A stretch of DNA of 64,000 bases, taken from Atherix ibis. Its lineage: Eukaryota > Arthropoda > Insecta > Diptera > Athericidae. Where the stretch lies: assembly GCA_958298945.1 (NCBI GenBank), contig OY282605.1, forward strand, positions 114,696,267 through 114,760,266, written 5' to 3'. The first letter of the stretch is position 1. Each line of letters starts with the position of its first letter. Under the pieces are notes generated by a model that searched no databases, was not told where the DNA came from, and worked only from the letters and a program-made list of their open reading frames with translations. A program made the position numbers and the translations under genes. Below are positions 10,441-21,930 of the stretch, piece by piece.

Positions 10441-12204
10441 ATTTTTTGATCAGGTTAGCTACTTTTTATACAAAATAGAAAAATTTATACTTAACAAATT
10501 TTATCCTACATAAACAAAATTTTAAAATGCTTAAAAATATTTACGTTTTCTATAAATTTTGTTAATTTTTCCTCTAGAAAAAATATTCACTATTTTATAT
10601 ACCAGAAATTTATGTAACAAAAATCATAAAATAAAAATAAAAAATTTCGTAATAAAAACAAAAATCAACTACTTCTACTAATATTAAAGTTAATTTTGCA
10701 CCACTTTAACATCAGTTTCCATTTTATATTCAAATGCTAAAGCGAACCATTTATTCATATTTAATTAAATTGAATGATTTGCAAAAGAAAATATCCAAAA
10801 CCCATTCGAAAATTACATTGAAAATTATGAAATCACATTAAAGTTAAATAATAATAACTATTAAATCTTATGCAGAAATACTTCATTTTCGTATTTAGAT
10901 CTTTATGAATGACCATAGAAAATTATATTCTAAGCAATTTTCTTTTTCTTTATCACAATTCAATGTCAGCAGGCTACAACTGACTTATAATTTGATAATT
11001 TAGTGAGAAACAATTTTTAAAAATATTGTTAAGGAAATCACTCAAATCTGGTGAGACAATAATCAAAAATGTTTTCTTATGATAAATTTTAAAAAATATA
11101 TTATTGCATTCTGACGGAAGAAATTGACTATTTTTCATTAAAAAAAAAAAATCAAGATCAAATGGCATTCAAAATAAAAAGGAATAAAACAAAAATACTC
11201 GTAATAATAAAACTGTTGAATAGTGAACGAGAAAAAAAGTTTTATTAACAATTGTACATATTTTAAGTCACGACCTTTGCGAAAAATTGTTTCTCATGTA
11301 ATTGCGGGAAATTATGTCAATTCGATTCTTTTTACCATTCGCAGTGCCAGTGTCCATTAATCGTAGTCCAATCGATTTCTTTAATGCACAGTGGATAAAT
11401 TTAAACGCATAGACCACCACCCACCAGCGGAATTCCATTAACTAACACAATAATCCAAATAACAAGTTTCTTAAAAAATGACCAAGACTAACATTAAATT
11501 GAAGAAAAACAGAAGAAAAAAAAAACGAACAATTTGAGTTAAAGGAAAATTTACCAAATAACACAACAGCGGGTAAAGTGGTAGAAAAAAAAACCTCGAT
11601 TTTCTTGGAATGGGAATAATCAAGACTGTTTCATGGGGAGTACAAGAATAGATACAATAAAATCTTATATGATGGAGTTGGAAGTGTATAGTTTTCGGGT
11701 CTTATGCGAATTTGAAAATGGTCACATATGCGTTACTCAGTCAGTTCAATGTGCAGATACGATAATACTTGGGCTTAAATTTCCTTGCTCTGTAATAAAT
11801 CAGTCGAAATGGCCAATTAAAAATTCTTATTTATAACTTGACTGTGATCAAAAGCTTCAGCTACGAACTGAAATTGTCTGACTGTAAATTATCAAAAGAC
11901 AAAAATTACCAGCACCAGTAAAACTGCATACAGTCTGTTCAGTGACCAATCAAACTGACCATATCGGAGTCCGCGTTGTCCGATACTGAAACTACCACGT
12001 CCAACGAGTCATGAGTACGTGCAACTTTGATGGGCTTCAGCTCACGCCCATGTCAACACGACCTGTCGTTTTCATGTAGCACCTCTCAGTCTTAAGTGCA
12101 ATGCAATCTAGTACAACATGGTATAATGCAGTGTGCTTGGAGCATACAAAGTATCTCTTCTTTGGGCATTGCTAACGCCATCAAACGCCTTATACTAAAA
12201 ATTA
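10441..12204. other. AT-rich region, no gene seen
   Basis: No open frame with recognisable content and no element ends are seen. Small frames at 10,974-11,168 (minus) and 11,633-11,836 (plus) have composition-driven residues only. The part from about 11,840 to 12,180 is less AT-rich but shows no motif I can name. Confidence 0.4.
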
Positions 12205-12690
12205 TTATCCACTTTCTGGTTAGGAAGGTAAAATAATATTAAAAATATGAAATGTTAAAATTTTGATTAATATTTTATTTTTTTGTATTTTCTAAAGTAT
12301 GTCATTATGTATAGAAAGAAAATTATAAAAATTACTATTACAAGACTTCTTGCAAATTACTAAATTTTAGTAAAAACTGCATTAAATTTTACTCATCTTA
12401 GAGGCTAATAATTGACATCACGAAATCTAGAAATTAGGCGTATTGGGAACTTTTCGTATAATAAAGCCAACATTAAGTTAAGGCAACAAAAAGCAATATT
12501 TATTCGGCCATAGTTTTGATAAGTTACGGTAACGGTGTATCCTTGTTCATTTTCAGAAAAATAGGCCCAATGACACCTTTAGACCAAAATGCATAAACCT
12601 AGACAGGCACTTTTTGCGGATACAATGGCTGTTTTTTCAATTACTTGTGGCTTTTTTTTAGAATTTCATATATGCAAATTTTGTTTATTG
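12205..12690 (-). pseudogene. family T remnant 2
   Basis: Minus-strand pieces include KPLYPQKV-like, FWSKGVIGPIF (around 12,560-12,600) and NKDTPLP, matching the HPQKVTVWC-FW-GGIIGPFFFENE block of the T transposase. A later piece around 12,410-12,440 (FVMSIISL) matches the DVNWPPRS block. The middle of the catalytic region is deleted between them. TATCCACTTTCTGG at about 12,205 resembles the shared T 3' end. Frames are broken. Confidence 0.6.
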
Positions 12691-12779
12691 ACTATCACTT
12701 ATCGAGTATAAAAATACCGATCATAAAATGAAGAAAATTTTGTTTGAAAAACAAACCCCTTGTTCCAAGGCCCAATCTA

Positions 12780-13970
12780 CTAAGTCTGTTAAAAAAGTAT
12801 CGCGAATTTTGTGTTTTTTCAAATATTATTTATTTATTCATGAATATCTATTTTGTCCCCTTCAAAGTAATCCCCACCAACGTTTTTGTGCCAACATTTT
12901 TTTCAATCCTCGAAGCACTTCAAAAAATCATTTTTTGTGATCTTGTTCAGCTCCTTAGCGTCGTCCTTTCATGGGGCTCTTCAGTTTCGGGAACAAGAAA
13001 AAGTCACAGTGGGCCAGATCTGGAGAATCCGGTGGCTGCGGCATTATAAGTGTATTGTTTTTGGCCAAAAATTCGCTCACAAGCAACGATGCGTGAGCAG
13101 GGGCGTTATCATGGCGCAAAAGCCAATTTTTGTTCGTCCACAAATCTGGCCGTTTCTGGCCGATTGGTTTGCGCAACTGGCGCATAACTTGCAGGTAATA
13201 TTCCTTATTGACCGTTCTACCCTGTGGCAAGAACTCTTGATGTACCACGCCCCTGCAATCGAAGAAAACTGTAATCAAAATCTTCACATTCGACCGAACT
13301 TGGCGCGCTTTTTTCGGTCTTGGTTCGTGCGGCAGCTTCTATTAGGATGATTGAGCTTTGGTTTCTACGTCATAACTATAAACCCATGATTCGTTACCAG
13401 TTATGACCCTCTGGAGCAAATTCGGGTCATCGCGGACAGAGTCCAACAGCTACTTAGCAATGTTAAAGCATCGCTTTAATCATTGGTAAAAATGGAATGG
13501 CGAGCAATTGAGCAATTTTAGTACGAATTTTGCGGCGACCACCAAACATCATTGGTAAAAATGGAATCACACCAAACATCATTGGTAAAAATGGAATGGC
13601 GAGTCAATCGATATGTTTAAGTCCTCAGCAACTACTCTAACGGTGATTCGACGATTGGCCAATATAATTTTCATATGCCACAGTCAACATTCGGAATGCG
13701 TCCGCGTAATTTATTTTGTTTTTCACACAAAATTTGATACAGATTCTTTGATCCATTATTTGGAATTGGAAAAAATCGAAGACGAGCCAAAACACGTGCA
13801 AGCAAAGCAGCTGTCAAAAATTAACTGAACATTCAAAATGGCCGAACTTATCGGCGTAAGTGAGCGACATGAGTACCAACATAACGCCACAAAAAAAATC
13901 TAAAATCGAATATACGTGTACGTAAACCCGCGGAAATTCAAAATTTGCAATACTTTTTGAACAGACCTCG
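12780..13970 (-). mobile_element. mariner (GVQW3/SETMAR-like type), copy 2, near full length but broken
   Basis: Terminal repeats are CTAAGTCTGTTAAAAAAGTA at 12,780 and, on the minus strand from 13,970, CGAGGTCTGTTCAAAAAGTA. TA dinucleotides flank both ends (12,778-12,779 and 13,971-13,972), as expected for a mariner target-site duplication. The transposase is read on the minus strand. The N-terminus near 13,770 (MDQRIC-like) is broken by frameshifts. The clearest ORF is 12,955-13,287, with VFFDCRG, LPQGRTVNKEYYLQVMRQL, RHDNAPAHASLL (second catalytic Asp) and SPDLAHCDFFLFPKL (third catalytic Asp). The region with the first Asp is scrambled by local duplications at 13,480-13,600. The element is inactive. 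Confidence 0.88.
13478..13605. repeat. local triplication inside the mariner copy
   Basis: The string CATTGGTAAAAATGGAAT occurs three times in about 125 bp (near 13,481, 13,551 and 13,579), with short variable spacers. Two of the three are preceded by CACCAAACAT. On the coding (minus) strand this lies between the DNA-binding and catalytic parts of the transposase, and it helps explain why that part is unreadable. It looks like replication slippage after insertion of the element. Confidence 0.8.
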
Positions 13971-13972
13971 TA

Positions 13973-16174
13973 TGTCAATTTAATGTAATTTTTGGTTATT
14001 GAATAATTTATAATTTAAAATGGCAAACTTTAGACGAAATAAATTATTTTTATATTTGCAACATAAAAAATCGACACCTCCTTAATAGTACTAAGAAATG
14101 TACAGCTCTTCTTCAAATTTAGGCTTCGATAACTACAGACTTCTGCTTAAAACAATCTAAATTATAGAATTTTGTCAATGAATAACACCAACAGTAATAT
14201 CAAATGACAAAAAGTACACATTTAAAAGTCAAGTTTAAAAAGGTAAAAATTGAATTAAAATATATAAGAATTTCGACAATTAAAATGCAGAAAAAATAAA
14301 TAAAATAACCACAAACAGTTAGGATGGTATCACAAAAGAAAGAAAATTCCCGAAAATTAAAATTAATTAACGCAATCAAATTAATTTATGGCATAAATTT
14401 ATTTTTATCAATTGCCCAGGAGCAACTGTTAACGCAGTCTGGAGGCTGTTGGAAACAAAACAGTATATTTTCATCATTAACTTTGGTTTAAATGCGCAGC
14501 CACAGGTTCAGCAGGTTATTGTTGGCCAACAAGCAGTTAATCCCAGTCTTGGGAGAAAAAAACCTGGTGGTTCGCACCTAGGACAACAAAAGGTTCGAAA
14601 CTTACCCAAGAATCATAGTCTCGACCACAGTTCGATTATTTGTGGTCAGTGAATTATCGCATTTGTCAGATCGGGGCCAAGCTCATGGGGCGAGTATCTA
14701 TCTCTATGCGAATAGAATTAATATCGATTTGGATTTTTCTATCCTAGACGTTGAGGGTGGTGTATGGTATATACCATTTCTGCAATTGAAAGCAATATCA
14801 GCATTCGAATCGAATTAGTCCGGTCAACAATAATCGAACACGACCTTTCAATATTTTCGTCACGATTCGATAAGGCGTTCTGATTTAATTGCCTCTTGTA
14901 ATTGCTCTTTTACATATACCTGTGCAATCAATAGATTTCTCTCTCTAAAAAAAAAACAGAAAAAAATATTGTAATAGAAAGAAAATATTCTTATTTATTA
15001 ATGTGATCAAATCAGCAAATGCAGACCTTCTTTTTGTTCCCGCAACAAAAAATCCCCACTGTTAGCTGTACTTTAAAACTGATATTTATCTTTATTTATA
15101 GTCTTGAGAAGATAAAAAGAAAAATAAGTATTCAAATTCTTTGAAAAATCAAAATCAGTTCAGAAAAATGGACTAATTATTAACTTTGCGCATAATAAAC
15201 TCATAACTAGTAATTTTATTGTACAAAAGAAATTACTAAGCATAAATTCTCTACAACAAAATAGTTTTTTTTTCATATATTATCTAAAAAAAAATCACTA
15301 TAATGTATAGAAGAAAAAAAATATTTATTTAAAAAAATTATTAAATAAATAATCAAAATTTTAATGGATATAGTTTATTAAAAATAAAGAAGGTAAAAAA
15401 ATGTCTCAGCCTAAGAATATATTCAAACGATAAACCTTACAAATGTTATGCGATTCTATCAGAGAAGAATGATGAGAATTTTTCTAACTGAGATTTTTTC
15501 GATCAATTTTCGAAATTCTATATTCTTGAACTGTTTATATTGGAATCTTTTTAAAAAAAAAACTAAAACAAACATAAAAACCGTTTATTTATTTAATGTT
15601 ATTTTTTTTTTGCATTTCATTATTTTTATTTTGGGCGTATTTAAACTAGTTCTCGTTAAAATTCAAATTGGATATTGTAAACGATTTGCACAAAAACTGA
15701 TAGTACCGCCTACAAGTAACACCTTGTTTACGCTTGATTACTAACTGAATAATCAAAATTGATCATATAGGTAACAAACAAAATGAAAAAAAAAAATTAT
15801 CTGAAACTAATTTGTCTTTGAATTTAAAAAAAAAAAAAAAAAAACAACAACAACAACAAAAATTTAAATTATTAAGGAATTTTTTCATTAAAATATTCGA
15901 AAGTTGTATGAACTTTTTAACAACATTTGTAAAATACTATTTAAATTTGTTCTATTTAAGCAAAAGCCAAAAATAGATAATTTCTATTTTTATACAATTC
16001 TTAGAATATATTTATTTCCTTATAAAATTAATAATGAACGGGGAAAAATATTTCACTTAATATCAATTTTATTCGTACTTTTAATAATTAGTAATTTCTT
16101 TAATTATTTATAAAAAAATACTTTATTTTAATTTACAGCATTTAAAAGTATCTTTTAAAAAAAAATCGCCAGTA
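13973..16174. other. AT-rich region, no gene seen
   Basis: Mostly AT-rich DNA with long poly-A/T runs and a poly-A followed by (CAA)n near 15,821-15,860. A less AT-rich block at about 14,410-14,850 holds two short plus frames (14,449-14,652 and about 14,640-14,818). A possible acceptor, CAATTGCCCAG, precedes the first. I recognise neither protein and would not call a gene on this basis. Confidence 0.4.
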
Positions 16175-17745
16175 TTATCCAATTTTTGCTATGAAAAGTA
16201 AAGTGAAATATACTATATTAAAAATGTCGATTTTGCTCATATTTTTATTTAATTATATTATATAAATTTTGCTATTGTTTTTAAAATATTAAATTATTTA
16301 AATAACTGACACATGACTTTTTTACAGGACTCGATCATTTTGAGATAATTTTTGAAAAAATTGTTTGGCGTATGTTGTTTTTTAAATGTTCTAAAGTTCA
16401 CAAATTATCTAAAAACATAATAATTTTTGTTTATAACTTTGATAGGTTTTTTAATAGTTCAAATCAAAATTTTTGAGATAAGATCAAAGAAAGAGCCTGT
16501 TCTCATTTGGTTACTACATTTTGAATTGTTAGTAACGGTCTCTTCTTATTCAATTTCAAAAAAATACCAAGAGTATAAGCTTAAATCCGCTGTTTGGTCA
16601 TAGATGGCATGAGTGAGCGTATTAAGCTACCATGGGCACGCCATAATTTTTTTATGATTTTGACATCTGTCAACATTAATCAGTGCACATTTTCAGCAAT
16701 TTCATACAACAACATACATTTTTCCTTTGGTAATCAGGTCTAGTTTTGTAGACATGATTATGAAGAAATTGGCTCTGTTTTTCTGCTTTAATTTGAAGAA
16801 ATCGGCTGCCAAATGGCATCGACTACTTATGGAGTCTTATGGTGACAGTGCTTTATCGGAAACAAAGTGCGGAGATTGGTTTCGTCTGTTCAAAGACGGC
16901 AATTTTGACTTGTGGGACAAGAAGCGTAAAAATCGGAAGGAGCGACGCCAAAATACATACGAAATCTTGTTCGGCAAAAAAAAAAGAAAGTCGTTCCTGC
17001 ATCTGATTGTGACAGGCAATGAAAAGTGGATATATTTTGAGAATTCTAAATGCAATAAATCTTAGGTTGATCCCGCTCAACCATCAATATCTTCCCCAAC
17101 ACCAAATCGCTTTGGACGGAAGATGATGGTGTGCGTTTGGTGGGATCAGCAGGGTATCGTCTACTATGAGATGTTGAAACCTGGTGAAACTGTCAATTCC
17201 CATCGATACCACCAATAACTGATCAAATTGCACAGTGCTCCGCGTGAAAAAAGAACGGATTATCAACAAAGACATGACAAGCTGATTTTCCTCCACGACA
17301 AAGCACCATCGCACACGTTAAAAATTGTCCAAAACTATTTGGAGACACTCAACTGGGAGGTGCTATCCCACCCCGCTTATTCACCAGACCTGGACCCTTT
17401 CGACTACCACCGGTTTTCATCGATGGGCCATGCGCTCGCTGAGCAGCACTTCGATTCTTACGAAGACGTCTGAAAATGGCTTGATGAGTGGTTTGCTTCG
17501 AAAGAAAAGGAATTTTTTTTGCCGTGGTATCGAAAAATTTCCCGAGAGATGGAAAAAATGTGTAGCTAGCGAGAGCAAGTACTTTGAATAATATTATTTT
17601 TACTTTCTATAAAAAAAACAGCGGATTTAAGCTTATACACCTGGTAGGCGCCAATGACAACTTCAAACTAAAATTCATTGCTGACAACCATTGTTTGTTA
17701 ATACAATGGCTTTCTAACAGTTACTTGTAAGCCTCATTGCTGAAG
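16175..17745 (-). pseudogene. family T copy 3, interrupted by a Mos1-like mariner
   Basis: The T transposase is read on the minus strand on both sides of the mariner. To the right (17,745-17,646) it gives a FWFEVVIGA-like reading of the FW-GGVIGPYFF block. To the left (from 16,566) it continues YFFEIE, then EETVT. The C-terminal helix block NIRQTIFSKIISK with IESCKK is near 16,330-16,380. The shared T 3' end TATCCAATTTTTGCTATG is at about 16,177. Removing the mariner and one TA joins VIGA to YFFEIE, which fits the family's GPYFFE motif. Frames are otherwise decayed, and no catalytic residue block is intact. Confidence 0.72.
16567..17644 (+). mobile_element. Mos1-like mariner with 29-bp terminal inverted repeats, nested in T copy 3
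   Basis: Inverted repeats at 16,567-16,595 and 17,616-17,644 match at 27 of 29 positions. They start CCAAGAGTATAAGC on the left and CCAGGTGTATAAGC on the right read inward, and resemble Mos1 ends. TA flanks both ends (16,565-16,566 and 17,645-17,646). The transposase (about 16,736-17,590, plus) is mauritiana-type. Its expected ATG is AGG. A deletion joins the DKK linker to ERRQNTYEIL, removing the middle linker. The first catalytic Asp is Asn (TGNEKW). The second survives in FLHDKAPSH and the third in PFDYHRF. In-frame stops occur near 17,063 and 17,216. The well-kept ends on a dead gene suggest an insertion made in trans. Confidence 0.92.
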
Positions 17746-19414
17746 GAAATGTTCCTCTTCAAGCTCAATCGTAACAACGAAAAATCACTACTTTCGGAAA
17801 AAAACTTACAAAAATAAAAATTTGTATTAAATAATATGAAAAAGGCTAACTACATATTAAATAAATATTATCTTAAATAAGATATTTGTTAGATAACTGT
17901 CAACGAACAGAGAGCTGCATTTTCCAAATTACAAAATGGATAACATTTGACTTATAATGCCACGAAAATCGCTGATACTATCAGAAGAAATTATTCAACA
18001 ATTCTTTTGGTTAATCTTTTTTAATAGAAAAAATAAAATGATCATAAACAAAATATTATTTTCTGTAAGAGACTCAAATCAAGTATTTAATGTACAAAAA
18101 AAAAAAACAAAAGACAATCCACAAGCTAATAAGATGGAGAACATTTTAACAGAAGATAGTATTTTGTACTAAAGTACAATGAAAATTTACTAACCAATAA
18201 CTTTGGTAAGAGGAGGTGGAGGTTGGGCTACATACAATATATAATAGAGAAACAACAACAAATTTCTGTCATAGTCGAGTGGTTCCATGAATTTAATTAT
18301 TCCGCATGGTCTTGTCAGAATTTTGTTAACTTGGAAATCGTACATTTATTGCCGATAGGCTCCAATGTTTGGAACGAGAATACATCTTCCATCACAACAG
18401 CAAACTCAGTTAAGACCTACACCTGCACTTGAATTTCAGTGTTTGTTGTGTTTGGTGGAGTTTTTATTTTTAATTGTTGACAGTGCAATGATTTCATCTT
18501 GGCAATAGTGAATAGCAACAGAGCCCATGACTGCAGAAGACGAAGAGCTTTGGGCTTGCTAAAAGATTTGTACTAGTGCGCATACCTAAAGCCAAGTATT
18601 AGAAAATGTTAAAGAATGACTTATATCATGTCCGATCTAAATATTTATAGGTCAGTTGAATAGACCTAAGGCATTTGGTAACATTGTTGCAAACCATGTT
18701 CCTTGTTGGCAACTCATTTAGTTCGAAGACAAAGGAGTTCAGCGAGTAATCTAATGTGAGCTCGACTTCAGACCGAACAGCTTTGATCGTAACAATTCTG
18801 TAAGGAAGGAGTTTCCCGTTGATCTCTGAGGAATTTCTACATAACTAATTTTTTCCTAGTCTTAAAAAAAAACCACATTTTACTGAGGGCTTGAGGTTGG
18901 ATCTTTTACCTTGACTCACCTTATTTATTTCGATATTTGCTATTTGTTCGGCTGCAAGGTGTTCGCGGTTCCTTCCTTGCCCAGTTTACCGTTTTCTGTT
19001 TGATGATGTCTTTTACGATCAACTTACTGATAATGAGCTACCATCGATAAGTTAACTTAATTAAACGTTTCAATTAAAATATCATTCATTCTTGACTATT
19101 TGATTAAAAGAGTTTTCCAACTTTTCATTAATTAACATGCAATGATCGTTGTTTACCCCACCTTCAACACTGCATTATCATCATTTTGCCATCTTTAAAT
19201 AGTCGTCAAGTTTAAAAATTTCTATTTATATAAATGGCGTCAATAAAATTACCTTTGCTATTTGCACTTAAAGGCACGAATTCTCTGTTTTTCATTAAAC
19301 TGATAAGAACTACGAATGGAATCTAAATAAAACTTAACAGAAATATATAATAATTAGAATTTTTCTCAATTAAATAAAATATTAGTTGTTTAATTATTTT
19401 TGTAAAAAAAAATG
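17746..19414. other. no recognisable gene
   Basis: AT-rich up to about 18,200, then a less AT-rich block at 18,200-19,020 with a 69-codon plus frame (18,223-18,432) that has no motif I know. No element ends are visible. Nothing is supported here as a gene. Confidence 0.4.
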
Positions 19415-19499
19415 TTACAAAAAGTGTTAGACAAAAGACGCAAATGTGAGACTCAATAATATTTTTATGTCAAATATTTTCACCATTCAAAAATTAATA
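19415..19499. repeat. 85-bp direct repeat, left copy, flanking satellite cassette 1
   Basis: These 85 bases, starting TTACAAAAAGTGTTAGACAA and ending CAAAAATTAATA, recur without a mismatch at 20,381-20,465. The two copies bracket the leader and array between them. Short similarity continues upstream of both (GTAAAAA tracts). Exact identity in such AT-rich sequence means the duplication is recent. Confidence 0.95.
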
Positions 19500-19650
19500 A
19501 GCAAAGTTAGGAGACATTCCGGCTATATTTTAATATGTCAGTATAATGACTAGGTCGGTTTTGGAAGACTTTTTGAAAAAAAAGTTCGGATCCGTCTGAG
19601 TCTGCCATGCGTCGGAGTGTTGTGTCAAATTTACTGCATTAGTATAAGCA
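19500..19650 (+). repeat. shared leader of satellite cassette 1
   Basis: The block begins AGCAAAGTTAGGAGACA and ends near ACTGGCACCAG. It recurs at 24,172-24,350 with only scattered differences, including a short insertion near 24,253. In both loci it starts at the same base, after an ATA, and leads directly into the ~43-bp array. It has no open frame of note and I do not recognise it. An LTR or 5' UTR segment of a retroelement is one possibility. Confidence 0.85.
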
Positions 19651-20380
19651 ATTTACAGGTCTGTGCACTGGCACCAGCTCATCTGCTCATTGATGCTATA
19701 AAAAAGCTGTAAACAATTTTACGGGTCTGTTCACTGGCGCTATAATTAAGAAGTAAGGGTCTCACCGGTGTGTTCACTGGTGCTATAAAAAAGCAGTAAA
19801 ACGCTTACGGGTCTCTTCAAGGGCGCTATAAAAAAACGGTTAAAGGCTTACGGTCGGTTCACTGGCGCTATAAAAAAGAAGTAAGGGTCTTACTGGTGAG
19901 TTCACTGGTGCTATAAAAATGAAGTAAGGGTCCTACTGGTGTGTTCACTGGTGCTACAAATAAGCAGTAAAAGGGCCTACGGGCCTGTTCACTGGTGCTA
20001 TAAAAAATAAGTCAGGGTCTTACCGGTGTGTTCAATGATGCTATAAAAAAGAAGTAAGCGTATTACTGGTGTGTTCACTGGTGCTATAAAAAAGAAGTAA
20101 GGGTATTACTGGTGTGTTCACTGGTGCTACAAATAAGCAGTAAAAGGGCTTACGGGCATGTTCACTGGTGCTATAAAAAAGAAGTCAGGGTCTTACTGGT
20201 GAGTTCACTGGTACTATAAAAAAGAAGTAAGGGTATTACTGGTGTGTTCACTGGTGCTATAAAAAAACAGTAAAACGCTTACGGGTCTGTTCACGGGCGC
20301 TATAAAAAAGCAGTAAAAAGCTTACTGGTCTGTTCACTGATGCTATAAAAAAGCAGTACAAGGCTTATTAGTAAAAATTT
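19650..20380 (+). repeat. ~43-bp tandem array 1
   Basis: About 730 bp of units 42-45 bp long, roughly 17 copies by length. The core is GTTCACTGGTGCTATAAAAA. Two unit types are mixed. One carries AGTAAGGGTCTTACT, a 6-bp inverted repeat around GGT. The other carries GTAAAACGCTTAC with TTCACGGGCGC. Each unit holds a TATAAAA string. No protein-coding meaning is apparent, and frames are broken by units that are not a multiple of three. Confidence 0.95.
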
Positions 20381-20465
20381 TTACAAAAAGTGTTAGACAA
20401 AAGACGCAAATGTGAGACTCAATAATATTTTTATGTCAAATATTTTCACCATTCAAAAATTAATA
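20381..20465. repeat. 85-bp direct repeat, right copy
   Basis: Identical over 85 bases to 19,415-19,499. It directly follows the last degenerate unit of array 1. Beyond it the sequence continues as GTGTATCATCG, whereas after the left copy the leader begins with AGCAAAG. This is the arrangement expected of a long target-site duplication around an insertion, or of a tandem duplication that trapped the array. Confidence 0.95.
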
Positions 20466-20539
20466 GTGTATCATCGAATTCAAGTGCAGGACTTTTAGTA
20501 TTTTTTTCTTCTATTATTTTTTTTTGAAGATGTATTAAG

Positions 20540-21640
20540 GGATATTCTTGGAGTTTCTGCTACCAGAGTCATCCAGTTTGTTAATAGGCTGAACGAGTTA
20601 CCGGTCTGAAAGGAGTCCTTCGTTGGCATGGCGACCAGACCCATGGGTTATGAAGCCGATGTGGCAAGTATAATCAGGGTGACTATTTTACTTCCAGAAT
20701 TCCGTAATAAAGTGCCTTGGTAAAGGTCGAAACGGCCGCGAAAGCCCACTCACAGATTTTATACAGAATTACAGCGCCTTGCCCACGTGGCATTTACAGA
20801 GTGTCCCAAATTTGCGAAAGATCAAATAGCTCTTGATCATTTGTTAGATGATCTTTTTGATGGGCCTGTGCCAAAACACCAAAAGATTTTTGGCACCTAG
20901 GACCGTGAATGAGGCAATTTCTTATTGCTATTACATGTAAGACACCTTCAAAAAAGGCACCTACAATCGTAAACGAGGCACCGTGAGACGTACTTTTTGG
21001 ATTGATACTACATATAAAACATCCTCAAAAAAGGACACTGTATCGCGAAAGTAAAACAAACTAACTTTGTGGCGTAAGAGTTGGTTAAGGGGGACAAATC
21101 GTCATTTAGTGGCATGAATTGGCGGCAGGGTAAGCCGCCCAGGATATCGGATTCATGTTTATTGGACTGGTGCGACTTACAACATTATCAATTCCAGAGT
21201 CTTAGCACATATTCTGCGGGGAGTTACTGGAAAAGAAATTCCTGTAAAAGGACAACCGGTTAGTGCCACTGAAATGGGCAAGGAAATTTGAAAATATTCT
21301 GTTTATGTGGCACAAGTTTCTGTGGATGCTATTCTAGGAATGGACTTCTTGATAAGGTGCTAGACTATCGTGAATTTCTGAAAAAAATTGCCTAGCTCTA
21401 AGTGGATGCCATTTAAGTGTCCTTAAGCCTGTATGCCAAAATGCCGCTTTCAAAGTGATAGGAAAACCGCTAGATAATAGGGACAAGTTATCCACAACAA
21501 GCTGTATTAAGATAAGCCTATTACGCAGCCTCCCCATAAACTGACTTTTCAGAAAAGAAAAGACCCAGTGGCAAATTTTTGTGACACATTAAAGAGCTCG
21601 TGGTATTCTCCAAGAGTCACCGACAAATACACGTGCTACG
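20540..21640 (+). pseudogene. Ty3/gypsy-like LTR retrotransposon gag-protease remnant
   Basis: The plus strand shows a gag-like stretch around 20,740-20,870 (FIQNYSALP, then LRK, LLDDLFDGPVPKH-like). Two similar segments follow at about 20,893-20,970 and 20,958-21,040, with spacing reminiscent of a CCHC zinc knuckle (CYYM, DTFKKG). A retroviral-type aspartyl protease lies at 21,150-21,350. The active site reads as a Leu-Leu-Asp in one frame and TGATYNIIN in the next, so a short indel breaks it at the catalytic Asp. The flap and C-terminal motif ILGMDFL is present at about 21,330. Many stops are seen. I find no reverse transcriptase, integrase or LTRs. It is a decayed fragment. Confidence 0.7.
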
Positions 21641-21769
21641 AAATTATAAATTACCATTTCCCATATTTTAAGTGAATGCCACTTAACTCATAAATTATTT
21701 TTGAATAATTATCTAAACCTAAAAACTCCTTTCCCAAGTCCTGCCTTTAATTAGCTAATAATAATTAAT

Positions 21770-21930
21770 ATGCTCCATAAAATTTAATCATTTCTAATTG
21801 CTCCCTTTAACTAAATATCGACCAATTTTATTAGAAAATCTGATAATGCCAATCCAGACGTAACATTAAGTTGGTAAATGGCCTCATAGTCATGGCGCTA
21901 CATCATACCATCTGGTTTTTGTCTCAGAGA
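21770..21930 (+). repeat. LINE 3'-tail-like repeat, copy 1
   Basis: The block has CTCCATAAAATTTAATC, then AATGCCAATCCAGACGTAAC, then GCCTCATAGTCATGGCGCTA at 21,881-21,900, and ends in an A-rich tail of AAAACAAAAACAAAAATAATAG. The same order is seen at 24,060-24,155 and 44,650-44,860. There it follows RNase H LINE coding sequence, which is why I read it as a non-LTR retrotransposon 3' end. Confidence 0.6.

Noticed and set aside
14414..14660. A possible internal exon with acceptor CAATTGCCCAG
   Set aside because: The frame directly after the acceptor stops after about 24 codons and no donor or partner exon is evident.
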